Source of the DNA: Caulobacter rhizosphaerae
Lineage (GTDB): Bacteria > Pseudomonadota > Alphaproteobacteria > Caulobacterales > Caulobacteraceae
Direction: 5' to 3'
DNA length: 64,000 nucleotides
Assembly (NCBI RefSeq): GCF_010977555.1
Contig: NZ_CP048815.1
Span: 682,001 to 746,000, forward strand
The notes beneath the pieces are model-generated. The model ran no database searches, was not told where the DNA came from, and worked only from the letters and a program-made list of their open reading frames with translations. This document shows, piece by piece, positions 25,119-32,902 of the stretch (positions are counted from its first letter, which is position 1; each line of letters starts with the position of its first letter). The position numbers and the translations under genes are program-made.

Positions 25119-26063
25119 CTACGCCTTCGGAAACAGCCAGGTCAGGCCGCGGGTGAACGCCACCGGAAACGTCGTCTCGTGGAAGGTGTCGTCCATGATC
25201 TCGTCGCGGACCTTCAGGCCCGGATAGCCCCGCCCCCGCAACGCCCTGGCGAAGGCCTGCTGGTCGGCGACCATGTCCTCGGCGTCGCCGCCGGGACGCG
25301 GTCGTTCCAGCGCGCCGGTCGCCAGATAGATGCGCGCCTTCAGATCCTTGTGGCCGGCGGCGTAGGCGGCTTCGGCCTTGAACATCTCGCGATGGCCATA
25401 CCAGAGCGACGGGCTGGTCAGGACGTAGCTGTCGAACAGCTCAGGCTCGGTCACCGCCACCCAGGCGCCGAACAGCCCGCCATAGGATTGGCCCGCCAGC
25501 GTCCGGCGTCGCGGATCGGCCCGATAGCGGCTCTCCACGAACGGCAGGACCTGTCCCTTGATGAAGACCAGGTAGTCGGCGGCCCCGCCGCTGGCGGAAG
25601 CCAGGCTGGCGTCCTTCCACGGCGTCATGTCGCGGCGACGGCTGACCATGCCGTTGTCGCCCTGGGCGTAGGAAATCCCCACCAGGATCGCCTGTTCCAG
25701 ACGTCCAAACCTGAAGGGCAGGTCGGTGACGCCCGAGGCGACCTGGAAGGCGTAGGGGCCATCGTTCAGATAGATCACCGGCCATTTTCGGCCGGCGTTC
25801 TCTGGCGCGTCGTAGCCGAAGGGCGTCTTGACGTAGACCTGGTAGACGCGGCCCTGGGCCGAAGCCGGCAGGGTGTGGACCTTGCTGCCGGGCACGGCGA
25901 ACTCGGCGGCGTCCGTCTGGAAGACGGCGACGGGCGAGGCCGGCCTCGCCTGTTCGGCCGCCCGGGCGTCGGCCGCGGGCTTGCAGCCGGCGAGAGCCAG
26001 CAGCGCCGAGGCGCTGGCCAGCAGGGCGAAGAGCGGTCGCCGGGCCGAACGCGGGAACACCAA
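25119..26063 (-). CDS. Alpha/beta-hydrolase esterase lipoprotein (Esterase D/IroE-like)
   Basis: 314-aa secreted hydrolase. The N-terminus ends in the lipobox LALAGC, so it is probably a lipoprotein. The nucleophile elbow is GQSYGG, and the late D/H pair is likely in the region AEDMV and DTFHETTF. The segment WPVIYLNDGPYAF is typical of the esterase D/IroE family that hydrolyses siderophore esters or S-formylglutathione-like substrates. The start is immediately downstream of the cobS gene end (7 bp). Confidence 0.82.
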   Translation of the reverse strand: MVFPRSARRPLFALLASASALLALAGCKPAADARAAEQARPASPVAVFQTDAAEFAVPGSKVHTLPASAQGRVYQVYVKTPFGYDAPENAGRKWPVIYLNDGPYAFQVASGVTDLPFRFGRLEQAILVGISYAQGDNGMVSRRRDMTPWKDASLASASGGAADYLVFIKGQVLPFVESRYRADPRRRTLAGQSYGGLFGAWVAVTEPELFDSYVLTSPSLWYGHREMFKAEAAYAAGHKDLKARIYLATGALERPRPGGDAEDMVADQQAFARALRGRGYPGLKVRDEIMDDTFHETTFPVAFTRGLTWLFPKA

Positions 26064-26070
26064 TCGCCTC

Positions 26071-27078
26071 TTAAGCCACCTTCACCCGCGCCGCGCTCTC
26101 CGGCAGGTCGGTGCCGAACGCCCGCTGGAAGAACTCGGCCACGGTGGGCCGTTCCAACTCATCGCACTTGTTCAGGAAGGTCAGGCGGAACGCCAGGCCG
26201 ATGTCCTTGTCGAAGATCTCGGCGTTCTGGGCCCAGGTGATCACCGTGCGCGGGCTCATGACGGTCGAGATGTCGCCGTTCATGAAGGCGTTGCGGGTCA
26301 TGTCGGCGACGCGGACCATGGCGGCCAGGGTGCGCTTGCCTTCCGGGGTGTCGTAGCCGGGGTTCTTGGCCAGGACGATGCCGGCCTCGACGTCGTGGTC
26401 GAGGTAGTTCAGCGTCGTGACGATGCTCCAGCGGTCCATCTGACCCTGGTTGATCTGCTGGGTGCCGTGATAGAGCCCGGTCGTGTCGCCCAGGCCGATG
26501 GTGTTGGTCGTCGAGAACAGCCGGAAATACGGGTTGGCGCGGATCACCCGGTTCTGGTCCAGCAGGGTCAGCTTGCCTCCGGCCTCCAGCACGCGCTGGA
26601 TGACGAACATCACGTCCGGCCGCCCGGCGTCGTACTCGTCGAACACCAGGGCGATCGGGCGCTGCAGGGCCCACGGAAGAATGCCTTCGCGGAACTCGGT
26701 GACCTGCTTGCCGTCCTTCAGGACGATGGCGTCCTTGCCGACCAGGTCGATGCGGCTGACATGGCTGTCGAGGTTCACCCGCACCAGAGGCCAGTTCAGC
26801 CGGGCGGCGATCTGCTCGATGTGGGTCGACTTGCCGGTGCCGTGATAGCCCTGGACCATCACCCGGCGGTCGTTGGCGAAGCCGGCGCAGATAGCCTTGG
26901 TCGTCTGCGGGTCGAATTTGTAGGCGCCGTCGATCTCGGGCACGTGGGCGTCGCGATGGCTGAAGGCCGGGACCTTCATGTCGCTGTCGACGCCGAACGC
27001 GTCGCGAAGCGTGACCCACTTGTCGGGGGCCAGGGTGATCAGGGGATCGGCGGCGTGGCTGTCGGTCAGGTCGGGCAT
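26071..27078 (-). CDS. cobS: Cobaltochelatase subunit CobS
   Basis: 335-aa AAA+ ATPase of the aerobic cobaltochelatase (CobNST), which inserts cobalt into the corrin ring. Walker A is GYHGTGKST (residues 77-85), Walker B is in ALVFDEYD, and the sensor region reads [10 protein letters not shown]. Family-size and blocks are intact. SD GGGAGA precedes the start. cobT, the usual partner, is not in the window. Alpha-proteobacteria typically have cobS beside a J-domain gene and bolA, as seen here a little further on. Confidence 0.95.
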   Translation of the reverse strand: MPDLTDSHAADPLITLAPDKWVTLRDAFGVDSDMKVPAFSHRDAHVPEIDGAYKFDPQTTKAICAGFANDRRVMVQGYHGTGKSTHIEQIAARLNWPLVRVNLDSHVSRIDLVGKDAIVLKDGKQVTEFREGILPWALQRPIALVFDEYDAGRPDVMFVIQRVLEAGGKLTLLDQNRVIRANPYFRLFSTTNTIGLGDTTGLYHGTQQINQGQMDRWSIVTTLNYLDHDVEAGIVLAKNPGYDTPEGKRTLAAMVRVADMTRNAFMNGDISTVMSPRTVITWAQNAEIFDKDIGLAFRLTFLNKCDELERPTVAEFFQRAFGTDLPESAARVKVA

Positions 27079-27222
27079 GATGTCTCCCGCTTACCGCTTT
27101 GACGTGGGGGAGGGGAAGGGCGAAGGCCAGCCCCGCGTGGAAAAAACGCCATGCCAGAGCACGACGCCCCGGGCGGCTGGGGCCGTCCGGGGCGCGATGG
27201 GGCCTTCTGGGAGGGGAAGGGC
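27079..27222. other. Intergenic region with GC-rich hairpin
   Basis: 144 bp after the RcnB-like gene. CGCCCCGG (27165-27172) pairs with CCGGGGCG (27187-27194), with GGCGGC/GGCCGT in between, and a run of six A on the plus strand follows on the side expected for a minus-strand terminator but is about 15 bp away. GGGAGGGGAAGGGC occurs at both ends (near 27108 and 27210). No gene is seen. Confidence 0.4.
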
Positions 27223-27615
27223 CTAGTTGTTGGCGATGATCACCGAGGCGATCAGGCCGGTGGCCACGGCGGCCAGGATGTAGTTGTTGTCCACGCGCTG
27301 CCAGCGATAGCCGCGGGGCGGGGCGCGAAGGCCGTGACGGCGCCAGTCGCTGACATAGTAGCGGTTGTCGCGATAGCGGGCGTCCAGGCGCTGGCCGCGT
27401 TCCCAGCGACGATAGTCGCGGCGCTCATGGGCGGCTTCCCGGCGGCTGTGGCCGTAGTCGCGGCGGTCATGGCGATCGTAGCGGTCGTCGTGGCGCTGGT
27501 CGTAGCGGCCGCGGTCGTGGTCGTCATAGCGTTGCCCGGCGGCCATGGCCGTGCCCGACAGGGCCGTGCCGGCCAGCAGGGTGGCGGCCAGGGTGGTGAT
27601 GATCAGACGCTTCAT
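27223..27615 (-). CDS. RcnB-family periplasmic protein
   Basis: 130-aa protein with a signal peptide (residues 1-25, ending TAMAAG), a highly charged middle rich in Arg, Asp, His and Tyr (RYDQRHDDRYDRHDRR), and the RcnB-like end GYRWQRVDNNYILAAVATGLI, which includes a hydrophobic tail. RcnB proteins take part in nickel/cobalt efflux control in enterobacteria; that role is not shown here. It is next to cobS, a cobalt enzyme gene, which is suggestive only. The start at MKRLII is chosen over an in-frame upstream extension. Confidence 0.78.
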   Translation of the reverse strand: MKRLIITTLAATLLAGTALSGTAMAAGQRYDDHDRGRYDQRHDDRYDRHDRRDYGHSRREAAHERRDYRRWERGQRLDARYRDNRYYVSDWRRHGLRAPPRGYRWQRVDNNYILAAVATGLIASVIIANN

Positions 27616-27733
27616 AACGAGGTCCTTTCCTGTTGGTGGCGGTCCGACACCGCCGAACCTCTTTCGATAGTCCGACACTAGCGAATGGGGTTTGGACCGG
27701 ACATGAACGGCGCTGGTCAGGAATGGTTCATCG

Positions 27734-27751
27734 TGTTTCCGAGTGGAAACA
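27734..27751. promoter_or_regulatory. Inverted repeat in the rcnB/PAP2 divergent region
   Basis: TGTTTCC-GAGT-GGAAACA, perfect 7-bp arms. A second repeat GGCGGT-CCGAC-ACCGCC lies near 27637-27653. Either could be an operator; nothing else supports it. Confidence 0.3.
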
Positions 27752-27812
27752 TTTCGCCCGACCTTGAGAATACTGGACGGTGCGAAACCGACCTTTGCGC
27801 GTTGTCTCATTC

Positions 27813-28598
27813 ATGAGGCGCTTTTCCTTCTTTCAACCTCGCCGCGATTTGCCGCGACTGCTGACCGCGGCGCGAAACGAGCTGGGTGCGGTGGCGGCCC
27901 TGCTGGTGTTGGCCGGCGGCGCGCTGGCTTTCCTGGAGCTGTCCGACGACGTGGCCGAGGGCGACACGACCGCCTTCGACCTGGCCGTGCTCAAGGCGCT
28001 GCGGCTGCCCGGCGACCCCAACAGCCTGATCGGGCCGAAATGGCTGCACGTTGCGGCGGCCGACGTCACCGCGCTCGGCTCGATCACCGTGCTGGGCCTG
28101 GTGGTGGTCCTGGCCCTGGCCCTGATGCTGAGCCTGCGGCGCTGGAGCGAGGCCCTGGTGGTGCTGGTCGGGGCCGGCGGCGGGGTGGCGATCAGCCAGG
28201 GCCTCAAGCAGCTGTTCGGGCGCGAGCGGCCGGAGCTGGTCTATCGCGCGGTCGAGGCGGCCAATCCCAGCTTCCCGTCCGGCCACGCCATGCTGTCGGC
28301 CGTGGTGTTCCTGACCCTGGGCGCCCTGGCGGCCCGGTTCGCGCCGCGCCGACGGGTCAAGGCCCTGGCCTTGGGCGCGGCGGTCCTGCTGAGCCTGCTG
28401 GTCGGGGCGTCGCGGATCTATCTGGGCGTCCACTGGACCAGCGACGTCCTGGCCGGCTGGAGCCTGGGCGCGGCCTGGGCCATGGCCTGCTGGGTGGCGG
28501 CCTGGGCGTGGGAGCGGCGGTTTCCCAAATCTCCACTCATCCCGGCGAAGGCCGGGACCCAAGCCGACCTTCAGAACGAGAACGACTCGCCCAAATGA
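27813..28598 (+). CDS. PAP2-family phosphatase, 3' end overwritten by repeat
   Basis: 261-aa inner-membrane phosphatase. The three PAP2 motifs are visible: KQLFGRERP, PSFPSGHAM and SRIYLGVHWTSDVLAG, with conserved R, S-H and H residues. It should remove phosphate from lipid or undecaprenyl phosphates. The last ~26 residues (from KSPLIPAKAGTQ) are encoded by the left inverted repeat of the GIY-YIG element, so the natural C-terminus appears to have been changed by that insertion. It overlaps the GIY-YIG gene tail-to-tail by 28 bp. Start is uncertain (GTG at 27780 is in frame). Confidence 0.85.
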   Translation: MRRFSFFQPRRDLPRLLTAARNELGAVAALLVLAGGALAFLELSDDVAEGDTTAFDLAVLKALRLPGDPNSLIGPKWLHVAAADVTALGSITVLGLVVVLALALMLSLRRWSEALVVLVGAGGGVAISQGLKQLFGRERPELVYRAVEAANPSFPSGHAMLSAVVFLTLGALAARFAPRRRVKALALGAAVLLSLLVGASRIYLGVHWTSDVLAGWSLGAAWAMACWVAAWAWERRFPKSPLIPAKAGTQADLQNENDSPK

Positions 28599-28928
28599 TC
28601 GAGCAGATCGACCCAGCCTGGGTTCATCTCCTCGATCAGGCGGATCTTCCAGGCGCGCCGCCATTCCTTGATGCGACGTTCGCGCCGGAAGGCGTCGATG
28701 CGATTTTCGTGCTGCTCGACCCAGACCAGCCGGGTCACGCCATACTTCTGGGTAAAACAGGGATTTTCCATGGCGCGGTGCTCGGCCACGCGTCGCCAGA
28801 TGTTGTCTGTCGAGCCTGTATACAGCGTGCCGTAGGGCTTGCTGGCCATGATGTAGGTGACGAAAGCCAAGTCCCCGCTCCGCTCCCAGGCCCCAGCTTG
28901 GGTCTCGGCCTTCGCCGGGATGAGTGGA
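28532..28928. mobile_element. GIY-YIG unit bounded by 33-bp inverted repeats
   Basis: Left repeat 28532-28564 and right repeat 28896-28928 are inverted copies with 32 of 33 bases matching; each contains its own hairpin CCCGGC-GAAG-GCCGGG (left) and the complement at the right. The 397-bp unit encloses one complete gene, a GIY-YIG nuclease. A solitary relative of the repeat core (TCATCCCGGCGAAG) is at 62469-62505. Layout recalls REP-associated transposases, but the nuclease family is different; mobility is inferred. Confidence 0.6.
28571..28870 (-). CDS. GIY-YIG nuclease family protein
   Basis: 99-aa single-domain nuclease of the COG2827 (YhbQ-like) type. The two half-motifs are YIM (residues 6-8) and YTG (17-19), the helix NIWRRVAEHR carries the conserved arginine, E64 in FRRERRIKEWRR is the expected metal ligand, and NPGWVDL closes the fold. 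It is full length. It is flanked on both sides by inverted copies of a 33-bp palindromic repeat, and its stop codon lies just inside the left repeat. Function is unknown; a role in moving the repeats is proposed here. Confidence 0.9.
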   Translation of the reverse strand: MAFVTYIMASKPYGTLYTGSTDNIWRRVAEHRAMENPCFTQKYGVTRLVWVEQHENRIDAFRRERRIKEWRRAWKIRLIEEMNPGWVDLLDHLGESFSF

Positions 28929-28960
28929 ACATTATGGGAACTTGGGGTTGAGTCCAGCCC

Positions 28961-29611
28961 CTACTTCGCCAGGCCCGACTTCTGCAGCGTCTTGTACGCC
29001 TTGATCACCCGCTGGAGCTTGTGCTCGGCGCTGCGGTCGCCGCCGTTCATGTCGGGGTGGCAGCGCTTGAGCAGGTCCTTGTACTTGGCGCGGATCGCCG
29101 CGCCGTCGGCGTCGGCCTCCAGGTCCAGGTCCGCCAGGGCCTGGCGCTCCAGCTTGCCCAGGGCTCGGCCGGCGGCGGCCGATTCGGCCTTGCGCTGCTG
29201 GGCGCGGAACAGGCCGAACGGGTCGTTCAGGTGGCGCGCGTCGCGAGCGGCGGCGGCTGCGGCCTCGCGCGAATTGGCGTCGGCCTTCATCGACCAGGTC
29301 GGACGGCCGCCGGTCATCTTCTCCTTTTCCTGCGCGGCGCGGATCTGGCCCTCGCTCATGCCGGCGTAGAAGTTCCAGTTCTTGTTGTACTCGGCCGCGT
29401 GGCGCTGGCAGAAATTGTAGTAGACGCCCGGCATGTCGCGCGACTTGGGCGCCTTGGCCGTGGCGGCCGAGCGGCACTCGGGGTGGTCGCAGCGCACCTC
29501 GCCCGGTTTCAGGGCGTAGACGTCGTTCTCCCGAGCCGCCTCCTCCGGCGATTTGGGGGGGCGGACACGGATGTCGAAAAACTTGGGGCGATATTCGAAG
29601 TCGGCGCTCAT
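28961..29611 (-). CDS. J-domain (DnaJ-like) protein
   Basis: 216-aa protein with a J-domain at the C-terminus: HPD is in RCHPDMNGGDRSAEHKLQRVIKAYKTL. The N-terminal half has C..C and H-containing segments (VRCDHPECRSAATAK, NFCQRHAAEYN) that could bind a metal, and a region DAL-type helix before the J-domain. It would stimulate an Hsp70. The same gene lies next to bolA and cobS in other alpha-proteobacteria. Divergent from bolA. Confidence 0.9.
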   Translation of the reverse strand: MSADFEYRPKFFDIRVRPPKSPEEAARENDVYALKPGEVRCDHPECRSAATAKAPKSRDMPGVYYNFCQRHAAEYNKNWNFYAGMSEGQIRAAQEKEKMTGGRPTWSMKADANSREAAAAAARDARHLNDPFGLFRAQQRKAESAAAGRALGKLERQALADLDLEADADGAAIRAKYKDLLKRCHPDMNGGDRSAEHKLQRVIKAYKTLQKSGLAK

Positions 29612-29669
29612 GGCGCTTAGAGTAAGCCGACGCTATTTCCGTTCAAGGATTGACAAGCAAGGAACCGTC

Positions 29670-29942
29670 ATGGGCGCTATCGCCGACGCCATCGCCGCCA
29701 AGCTGACCGCCGCCTTTTCGCCCACCCGGCTGGAGGTCGTCGACGACAGCGACCGCCATCACGGCCATGCCGGACATCGCGAGGGCGGGGAGAGCCACTT
29801 CAACCTGATGATCGAGGCCGAGGCCTTTGCGGGCAAGGCCCGGGTGGCCCGTCAGCGGCTGATCTTCCAGGCCCTGGCCGAGGAGATGGCGGGGCCGGTG
29901 CACGCCCTGTCGATCGTCGCCAAGGCTCCGGGCGAGGCGTGA
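29670..29942 (+). CDS. bolA: BolA family protein
   Basis: 90-aa BolA-like protein. The family pattern RLEVVDDSDRHHGHAGH and ESHFNLMIEAEAFAGK are present, followed by RVARQRLIFQALAEEM and a conserved PVHALSIVAKAP near the end. BolA proteins bind Fe-S clusters with monothiol glutaredoxins and DNA. AAGGAACC lies before the ATG. Divergent from the J-domain gene. Confidence 0.93.
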   Translation: MGAIADAIAAKLTAAFSPTRLEVVDDSDRHHGHAGHREGGESHFNLMIEAEAFAGKARVARQRLIFQALAEEMAGPVHALSIVAKAPGEA

Positions 29943-30045
29943 TCCGACGCGCGAAAACGGGCTTGCCAGGGCGGCCCGCGACTGATTGCCTCTCCGCCCG
30001 GCGCGACCCCGCAACGACGCGGAATCCGCCGGCGACGAGGCCGGC

Positions 30046-30489
30046 ATGAGCGCAACCGAGACATCTCCCACCATCCCGATCTTCCTGGACGAGGACAGCG
30101 AGGCCGCCCTGGCCGCCGCCTTGCCGGCCCTGCTGGCGCGGTCCTACGCCCGTTATTCGAACTTCACCGTGGCCGCCGCGGTGATCGACGCCGACGGCCG
30201 CGCCCACCTGGGGGTCAATGTCGAGAACGCCGCCTATCCGTCGGGCACCTGCGCCGAGCAGACGGCGATCGGGGCGATGGTCACGGCCGGCGGGCGCGGC
30301 ATCGCCAGGGTGCTGATCGCCGCCGGCTCCAACGGCGTGGTCCAGCCCTGCGGCGCCTGCCGCCAGCGCATCGCCGAATTCGCCACCGACGCCTGCGAGA
30401 TCGTCTCGGTCCAGGACGGCAAGGCCACCCGCCGCACGCCGTTCTGGAGCCTGCTGCCCGACTCGTTCGGCCCGCGGGACCTAGCGTAG
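30046..30489 (+). CDS. cdd: Cytidine deaminase
   Basis: 147-aa zinc enzyme converting cytidine/deoxycytidine to uridine forms. The catalytic motif is TCAEQTA (C69, E71) and PCGACRQ (C102, C105), with VENAAYPSGT binding the ribose. The start MSATETSP is chosen over an in-frame upstream extension. Followed 12 bp later by a terminator shared with the convergent S9 peptidase gene. Confidence 0.94.
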   Translation: MSATETSPTIPIFLDEDSEAALAAALPALLARSYARYSNFTVAAAVIDADGRAHLGVNVENAAYPSGTCAEQTAIGAMVTAGGRGIARVLIAAGSNGVVQPCGACRQRIAEFATDACEIVSVQDGKATRRTPFWSLLPDSFGPRDLA

Positions 30490-30500
30490 GGCGCACGAAA

Positions 30501-30526
30501 AAGGGGCGGCCCGCAGGCCGCCCCTT
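30501..30526. terminator. Bidirectional terminator between cdd and S9 peptidase
   Basis: AAGGGGCGGCC-CGCA-GGCCGCCCCTT, a perfect 11-bp stem with flanking A and T runs on both sides (A run before on the plus strand). It lies between convergent genes. Confidence 0.85.
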
Positions 30527-30546
30527 CATCTTGCTCGGCCAGACGG

Positions 30547-32580
30547 CTAAAGGCCGCCGGGCTTGCACTCGTTCTGGAAGAACTTCTCGATCTCGACCAG
30601 CTGGGTCTCCATCATGGCCGGCGTCATGGTCAGGTATGGGTGACCCATGTCCTTGATTTCCAACCACTTGTAGGGCTTGTTCGCCGCCTTCAGGCCGGCG
30701 ATGAACCGCCGCGAGTCCTTGATGTCGACATTGGTGTCGCGCTCGCCGTGGTACAGGAAGATCGGGATCTTGGCCTCGCCGGCGTGCTGGATGGCGTCGA
30801 GGCCGTCCACGAACGGGCGCTGGTATTCCCGCATGGTGCGGCTGTCGCCCGTCACCCGTTTCATGTCCGCCAGGCTGCCGCCGGCGCCCGACACGGCGCA
30901 TTGGTAGATCCCGTTCGGCCGGATGCTGGCGGCCAAGGCCGAATAGCCGCCGTAGGAGTAGCCGAACATGGCGATGCGCTTGGGATCGGCGATCTTCTGG
31001 TCGATCAGCCACTTGGCGCCGTCGTCCTTGTCGTCCTGCATCTTCTGGCCCCACTCGTTGTCGCCGGCGGTCCAGAGCTTGCGGCCCCAGCCCTCGCTGC
31101 CGCGGAACTGGGGTTGCAGCACGGCGTAGCCGCGGCTGGCGAAGTACTGTGTCCAGCCGCCTGGATCCCAGTCGAGCGAATCCCGCGACCAGGGCCCGCC
31201 GTGGGGCAGGATGATCGTCGGATAAGGGCCGGCGCCGGCGGACGCCGGGGGCGTGGTCAGGAAGCCCGGGACCACCAGGCCGTCCCGCGCCGTGTATTGG
31301 ACCAGACGGGTGTCGCCGAGGACCTCCGGCTTGAGCCACGGCCGCTCCTTGCCCAGCAGCGACAGCTTGCCGTCCTTGGTGAACAGGTAGTAGTCGCCCG
31401 GTTCCTTGGGACCTGATTTCAGCACGATGATCGAACTATGATCGTCGGACCATGAGACCACCGACAGGTCCGCGCCGTCGGGAACGTTGATCTTGGCCTT
31501 CTGGCCGGTGCCCGGATCGGTCCAGGCCAGGGGCGTGGTCTTCACGCCCAGAGCCGCGCGCACGCCCTTGTCCATGGCCTCCAGCTGCGGATCGACCCAG
31601 TAGATGTTGTTGCGGGCGCCGTTGTAGCGGAAGCCCAGCAAGCGGTCGGACGAATCGGCCACGATCCCGCCGGCGTCGAACAGCTTATGTTCGAAGGCCG
31701 GTTCGACGATCTTCTTGGCGGTGATGTCGTAGACATAGATCCCCGCCTTGTCGGCGCCGGGCTGCCGCCCCGCCACGTAGACGATATTGGGATCGTCGCT
31801 GAAGCCGGCGACGCCGAAGAGGTTGCGGTCCTTGAAGTAGGACCGGAAATGCGGCTCCCACTGGCCCTTGGGGTTCTTGATCCACTGGATGTAGACCGCC
31901 TTGCCGTCCTCGTAGTCCAGCTGGATCTTGGCGCGGATCTCCCCCTTGGCGTCGGCTTGCAGGTCGCCGAACTTCTCCGAGCCCCGCTCCACGCGCTCGG
32001 CCGTGCCGGTGTAGATGTTGGCGCGGTAGATGTCGCCCTCGCCATCGGTGCTGGTGTCCATCACCAGGATGTGCTGCGGATCGCCGGGCAGGCGGCTCAG
32101 GATGGCGGGATTGCCGGTCTGCTTCTCGAGTTCGGCGTAGTCGCTGGCGGCGCGCTCTTCGGGCAGGGCGGGCTTCCAATCCTGGCCCTTGAGGTCGGTG
32201 ATATAGATCTTCTGCAAGTGGCCCTTCATCGAGCCCACCGTCAGGGTCTGCTGGACCACGATCGCCAGGCGGTCGTTCTTGACGAACTCGACGCTCATGA
32301 GCCGCATGTGCCGCGAGCCGATGACGAACGGCTGGCGGTCGGGATGAGCGGTTTCCCAGATCGCCAGGAGCCGCTCCTCCCCGTCCGTCGAGATCAGGCC
32401 GGCGATATGCTGGCCGTCAGGTGAAACCACGACGTCGGACAGGGCGGCGTAGCGGCTGAAGTCCTTGGCGCTGGGCGGCGCGGCCTGGGCGGCCGACGCG
32501 CCAAGAATAGCCGCTGGCGCCAGGCCCAGGCAGGCGGCCGCGGCCATGGCCAGCAGCAGTGTCTTGGATTGAGTTCGCAC
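30547..32580 (-). CDS. S9-family (prolyl oligopeptidase-type) peptidase
   Basis: 677-aa secreted serine peptidase. A signal peptide covers roughly residues 1-33 (MRTQSKTLLLAMAAAACLGL...AAQA). After a beta-propeller-like N-terminal region comes the hydrolase domain with S542 in FGYSYGGYS, D615 in GERDTNV and H647 in DMGHPYL. It likely cleaves peptides in the periplasm. GTG at 32580 is chosen because GAGGG stands 8 nt before it; an in-frame ATG at 32664 would read through that site. It is divergent from a TonB receptor, so the pair may serve peptide uptake. Confidence 0.9.
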   Translation of the reverse strand: MRTQSKTLLLAMAAAACLGLAPAAILGASAAQAAPPSAKDFSRYAALSDVVVSPDGQHIAGLISTDGEERLLAIWETAHPDRQPFVIGSRHMRLMSVEFVKNDRLAIVVQQTLTVGSMKGHLQKIYITDLKGQDWKPALPEERAASDYAELEKQTGNPAILSRLPGDPQHILVMDTSTDGEGDIYRANIYTGTAERVERGSEKFGDLQADAKGEIRAKIQLDYEDGKAVYIQWIKNPKGQWEPHFRSYFKDRNLFGVAGFSDDPNIVYVAGRQPGADKAGIYVYDITAKKIVEPAFEHKLFDAGGIVADSSDRLLGFRYNGARNNIYWVDPQLEAMDKGVRAALGVKTTPLAWTDPGTGQKAKINVPDGADLSVVSWSDDHSSIIVLKSGPKEPGDYYLFTKDGKLSLLGKERPWLKPEVLGDTRLVQYTARDGLVVPGFLTTPPASAGAGPYPTIILPHGGPWSRDSLDWDPGGWTQYFASRGYAVLQPQFRGSEGWGRKLWTAGDNEWGQKMQDDKDDGAKWLIDQKIADPKRIAMFGYSYGGYSALAASIRPNGIYQCAVSGAGGSLADMKRVTGDSRTMREYQRPFVDGLDAIQHAGEAKIPIFLYHGERDTNVDIKDSRRFIAGLKAANKPYKWLEIKDMGHPYLTMTPAMMETQLVEIEKFFQNECKPGGL

Positions 32581-32902
32581 GTGAACCCTCGTGTGAGTGA
32601 ACGGATTGTTCCGACGGTAGCGATGATCGGCCTGTGTCCGCAATGTGTCGCCGATGTATCGCAATCAAAGGTGGTTGCGCAGGGAGCGCCTATCTTGGAT
32701 GGGGAAAGCGCATCGGATCAAGGCACGAAATCGGCCCAAGCGGGGCCATTGTGGCGTCGATGTGACTAAATTGTAACTCATGGCGCAAGAAATCACCGAT
32801 CGTTCACCGCGTTCGTTGAAGCGCGGCTTTTGACCTGCCTAACTGCCCGTTCGAGCCTTGGGGGACGTCAGGTCGCTAGGCTGGTTCATGCGGGGAGTAA
32901 AA
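32581..32902. other. Divergent intergenic region (S9 peptidase / TonB receptor)
   Basis: 322 bp of lower-GC DNA between divergent genes. It must carry promoters for both. TTTTGACCTGCC near 32828 could be a -35 element, but no good -10 at usual spacing was found. GGGGAG stands 5 nt before the receptor ATG at 32903. No gene is seen. Confidence 0.5.
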
